Assembly: GCA_934773085.1 (NCBI GenBank)
Contig: CAKVMU010000071.1
Coordinates: 1-7,832, forward strand
Direction: 5' to 3'
DNA length: 7,832 nucleotides
Source of the DNA: an uncultured Candidatus Melainabacteria bacterium
Lineage (GTDB): Bacteria; Cyanobacteriota; Vampirovibrionia; Gastranaerophilales; Gastranaerophilaceae
Shown: positions 5,552 through 7,832 of the stretch, piece after piece
Numbering within the stretch: the stretch's first letter is position 1
Layout of the letters: each line of letters opens with the position of its first letter
Translations under genes and position numbers: made by a program
The notes under the pieces: model-generated
The model's input: only the letters and a program-made list of their open reading frames with translations
Databases searched by the model: none
What the model was told of the DNA's origin: nothing

Positions 5552-6147
5552 TGATTTACCCGAAATCTATTGCAGCATTAATAGAACAATTTCAAAAATT
5601 TCCATCCGTTGGCCCTAAATCTGCTCAACGGATGGCTTTTCAGATACTTAAAATGCCCCTTAGCGAAGTAGAAAAATTTGCGACAACCATCGTAGAGGCA
5701 AAAAAACATACTTGCACTTGCGAAGTATGTTTCAATATTTCAACCCAAAGTCCTTGCGAGATTTGCGAATCAACAAACCGAAACCATTCAGTAATCTGTG
5801 TTGTAGCGGAAACAAAGGACTTAATCGCTATCGAAAAAACTAACGAATACAGAGGTCTCTATCACGTACTCCAAGGTTTAATCTCACCAATGGACGGAAT
5901 CGGAGCGGAAGATATTCGGATAAAAGAACTTTTATCACGTCTGACAGACGAAACCGTCCAAGAAGTTATCTTGGCGCTCTCCCCTTCAGTAGAAGGCGAG
6001 GCGACAAGTCTTTATCTGACAAAACTAATAAAACCTTTTGGTATTAAAATTTCAAGGATTGCGTTTGGGCTTCCGGTCGGAGCAGATTTGGAATATGCCG
6101 ACGAAGTTACACTTGCAAGAGCAATAGAAGGTCGTCGAGAATTATAA
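5551..6147 (+). CDS. recR: Recombination mediator protein RecR
   Basis: RecR works with RecO (and RecF) to load RecA on single-stranded DNA coated with SSB during gap repair. The 198 residues match the full family length. Seen in order: a helix-hairpin-helix with [14 protein letters not shown] (17-30); a zinc finger with four cysteines at 57, 60, 69 and 72 (C-x2-C-x8-C-x2-C); a Toprim domain starting [15 protein letters not shown] (81-95), followed by [16 protein letters not shown] (107-122); and the conserved end [20 protein letters not shown] (173-192). There is no ribosome binding site at usual spacing. The ATG overlaps the ybaB stop by one base (TAATG), so translation is probably coupled to ybaB. 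The gene ends inside the last codons of the opposing eno gene. Confidence 0.97.
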   Translation: MIYPKSIAALIEQFQKFPSVGPKSAQRMAFQILKMPLSEVEKFATTIVEAKKHTCTCEVCFNISTQSPCEICESTNRNHSVICVVAETKDLIAIEKTNEYRGLYHVLQGLISPMDGIGAEDIRIKELLSRLTDETVQEVILALSPSVEGEATSLYLTKLIKPFGIKISRIAFGLPVGADLEYADEVTLARAIEGRREL

Positions 6148-7497
6148 TCCCACATTGCAACAGGGCGGAATATCTTCATTATCCGACTTAACTCCGCTAA
6201 AAGCCCTTATTCCCATATACTTGGCATTCACACCTAATTCTTCTTCTATTTTCAAAAGTCTGTTATATTTTGCCAATCTTTCAGAACGGGACAGCGAACC
6301 TGTTTTTATCAATCCTGAATTTACACCTACTGCCAAATCAGCAATAAAAGAATCTTCCGTTTCGCCCGAACGATGGGAAATAATAGTAGAAAATCCGTTT
6401 TTTTGAGCCATAAGTATTGTATCAAAAGTTTCGGACAGCGTTCCTATTTGATTAGGTTTTATCAAAATCGAATTAGCCATATGCTTACGAATCCCGCCTA
6501 TCAAACGATTGACGTTCGTAACAAACAAATCATCCCCAACCAATTGACACTTTGCACCCAACCGTTCTGTAAGTTCTTGCCAACCGAGTTCATCATCCTC
6601 TGCTAAACCGTCCTCAATTGATATAATAGGGTATGTTTTAACTAAAGTTTCCAAATAATCAATCATATTTTCGGTCGTAAAAGTTCTGTTAAAACCGCTA
6701 AGTTTATATTTTGAAAGCGAACAAACACCACCGGAGCATTCACCTTCTTCGTACAACTCCGAAGCTGCGACATCAAGACATATTTTTATAATATTTGTGT
6801 TATAACCTGCTTTTTCTATCGCACGAATAATAAGTTCAATTGCCTCTTCCGGAGATGATATTTCCGGAGCGAAGCCACCCTCGTCTCCTACCGCTGTAGA
6901 AAAGTGTTCTTCTTTCAACAAAGATTTGAGGGTATGAAAAATTTCTGCTCCTGCTTGTAAGGCTTCTGAAAAAGACGAAACTCCTACCGGTGATATCATA
7001 AATTCTTGAAAGTCCAATTTATTACTTGCATGAATTCCGCCATTCAAAATATTCATCATCGGAGTTGGCAAAACTACTGCATTTATACCTCCCAAATATT
7101 TATATAACGGCAAATCAAGAGCTTTAGCACTTGCCCTTGCACAAGCCAAAGAAACGCCAAGTATCGCATTAGCACCCAAAGTTGATTTATTAAAAGAACC
7201 ATCAAGTTCAAGCATCAAATCATCAATAACCCGCTGCTGTAAAACATTCTCTCCTATTAAATTTGGTGCTATTGTTTCATTAACATTAACTACAGCTTTT
7301 AAAACACCCTTACCCAAATATTCATTCTGAATCTTATCCCTAAGCTCAACTGCCTCAAACGTACCAGTTGAAGCTCCCGATGGAACTGATGCAGATGCAA
7401 CAACATCATTTTCCAAACGAACCTCGACTTCGACTGTAGGATTACCCCTTGAATCGAGAATTTGTCGTGCTTCAATATTTTCAATTTCTAAGAACAT
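6142..7497 (-). CDS. eno: Enolase (phosphopyruvate hydratase)
   Basis: Enolase converts 2-phosphoglycerate to phosphoenolpyruvate in glycolysis; it is a cytoplasmic Mg-dependent enzyme. Family landmarks are all present: [17 protein letters not shown] (10-26), the mobile loop [14 protein letters not shown] (41-54), [15 protein letters not shown] (153-167) with His156 and Glu165, VGDEGGFAP (203-211) with catalytic Glu206, LDVAASE (241-247) with metal ligand Asp242, [10 protein letters not shown] (293-302) with Glu295, VGDDLFVTN (320-328), LIKPNQIGT (345-353) with Lys347, SHRSGETED (374-382) and LIKTG (396-400) with Lys398. At 451 residues it exceeds the usual 425-432. The extra length comes from a small insertion holding two cysteines (ECSGGVCS, 253-260) and a C-terminal tail after IRAF (430-433) ending [14 protein letters not shown] at 7510-7505 lies seven bases before ATG. 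alr lies 57 bases upstream in the same direction. No terminator is visible before the overlap with recR. Confidence 0.98.
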   Translation of the reverse strand: MFLEIENIEARQILDSRGNPTVEVEVRLENDVVASASVPSGASTGTFEAVELRDKIQNEYLGKGVLKAVVNVNETIAPNLIGENVLQQRVIDDLMLELDGSFNKSTLGANAILGVSLACARASAKALDLPLYKYLGGINAVVLPTPMMNILNGGIHASNKLDFQEFMISPVGVSSFSEALQAGAEIFHTLKSLLKEEHFSTAVGDEGGFAPEISSPEEAIELIIRAIEKAGYNTNIIKICLDVAASELYEEGECSGGVCSLSKYKLSGFNRTFTTENMIDYLETLVKTYPIISIEDGLAEDDELGWQELTERLGAKCQLVGDDLFVTNVNRLIGGIRKHMANSILIKPNQIGTLSETFDTILMAQKNGFSTIISHRSGETEDSFIADLAVGVNSGLIKTGSLSRSERLAKYNRLLKIEEELGVNAKYMGIRAFSGVKSDNEDIPPCCNVGL

Positions 7498-7522
7498 AAA
7501 AATACTCCTTATTTGTATAAGA

Positions 7523-7551
7523 AGTATAATTAATTATAAAATACGTGCCAC
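7523..7551 (-). promoter_or_regulatory. eno: Probable eno promoter in the alr-eno gap
   Basis: On the minus strand GTGGCA (7551-7546, 4/6) and TATACT (7528-7523, 5/6) are 17 bases apart, placing the start near 7516. A perfect TATAAT at 7538-7533 is an alternative -10 box but lacks a recognisable -35. Either would let eno be transcribed independently of alr. Confidence 0.5.
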
Positions 7552-7554
7552 CCC

Positions 7555-7832
7555 CTAACGGGTATATATACGTGGCAATCGAACCCTTAATCGGCAAGTT
7601 AGCTCATAATTTATCGTATTCAAAAGTTCAGCCCAGACGTCAAGAGACAAGTCTTTTTCATCCAATAAAGTTATTACATCACCGACCTGAGCATCTACAT
7701 CTTCAATATCAAACATCATTTGATCCATCGTGATATTTCCGACCTGACGAACTTTTTTGCCATTCAATTTTCCATATATTTTATTAGACAAACCTCTTGA
7801 AACCCCATCTGCATAACCAATCGGTATTGTTG
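7555..7832 (-). CDS. alr: Alanine racemase, C-terminal part, 5' end beyond window
   Basis: The frame is open from the right edge to TAG at 7557-7555, giving 91 codons that match the C-terminal beta-barrel domain of PLP-dependent alanine racemase, which makes D-alanine for peptidoglycan. Visible motifs are the IPIGYADGVSRGLS stretch near the edge, GKLNGKKVRQVGNITMDQMM with the family MDQ, a VGDVITLL strand, and the terminal INYELTCRL followed by RLPRIYTR. The family usually has about 360-390 residues, so roughly three quarters, including the PLP lysine and the catalytic tyrosine of the other motif, lie outside the window. The TTG at 7791 is an internal Leu codon, not a start. It is followed by eno 57 bases later on the same strand, so read-through into eno is possible. 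Confidence 0.93.
   Translation of the reverse strand, partial: TIPIGYADGVSRGLSNKIYGKLNGKKVRQVGNITMDQMMFDIEDVDAQVGDVITLLDEKDLSLDVWAELLNTINYELTCRLRVRLPRIYTR

Noticed and set aside
7547..7576. Terminator after alr on the minus strand
   Set aside because: GCCAC/GTGGC with an inner CCC/GGG can pair, but there is a large bulge and only a weak T run, and it overlaps the alr coding end.
7545..7733. Plus-strand 62-codon open frame
   Set aside because: It lies almost wholly opposite the well-supported alr 3' end, has no ribosome binding site and no recognisable product.

Overview
The window is an AT-rich bacterial chromosome segment. Its coding genes have Shine-Dalgarno sites close to consensus, and several have sigma-70-type promoters. 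The mix of housekeeping genes (yebC, ybaB, recR, eno, alr), the AT richness and the Q/N-rich leader ending in NVSFKA on one unknown protein recall gut Gastranaerophilales (Melainabacteria/Vampirovibrionia). That assignment comes from memory of such proteins and is tentative; another low-GC gut lineage is possible.

Region 1 (1-2470) is a divergent pair that looks like accessory sugar- or surface-modification genes. On the minus strand, running off the left edge, is a GNAT-type acetyltransferase (FemAB/BioF2-like fold) fused to a Rossmann-like module. On the plus strand is a protein that starts with a homologous Rossmann-like module and continues into a TylF/MycF-type O-methyltransferase. The two promoters sit nearly back to back in a 93-bp gap. 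The acetyltransferase reading frame runs through a pure (AT)13 tract next to the window edge, which makes it a candidate phase-variable gene.

Region 2 (2572-3750) is a 392-residue protein of unknown function. It has a low-complexity N-terminus and short motifs weakly suggestive of a phosphoribosyltransferase-like fold.

Region 3 (3755-4413) holds a tRNA-Glu(CTC) gene with its promoter, followed by an exact 130-bp tandem repeat (about 2.5 copies). Each unit begins with a copy of the tRNA 3' end, then carries a complete intrinsic terminator and an antisense copy of the tRNA T-arm. The array ends at what may be the 3' remnant of a lost gene. This is the most unusual part of the window and looks like a scar of recombination or integration at the tRNA 3' end.

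Region 4 (4296-6147) is a probable operon: promoter, structured leader, yebC (translation factor), ybaB/ebfC (nucleoid-associated protein) and recR (recombinational repair), the last two overlapping by one base. Region 5 (6142-7832) is on the minus strand: the 3' end of alr (alanine racemase, cut by the right edge), a short promoter-bearing gap, then eno (enolase), whose stop codon overlaps the end of recR tail to tail.
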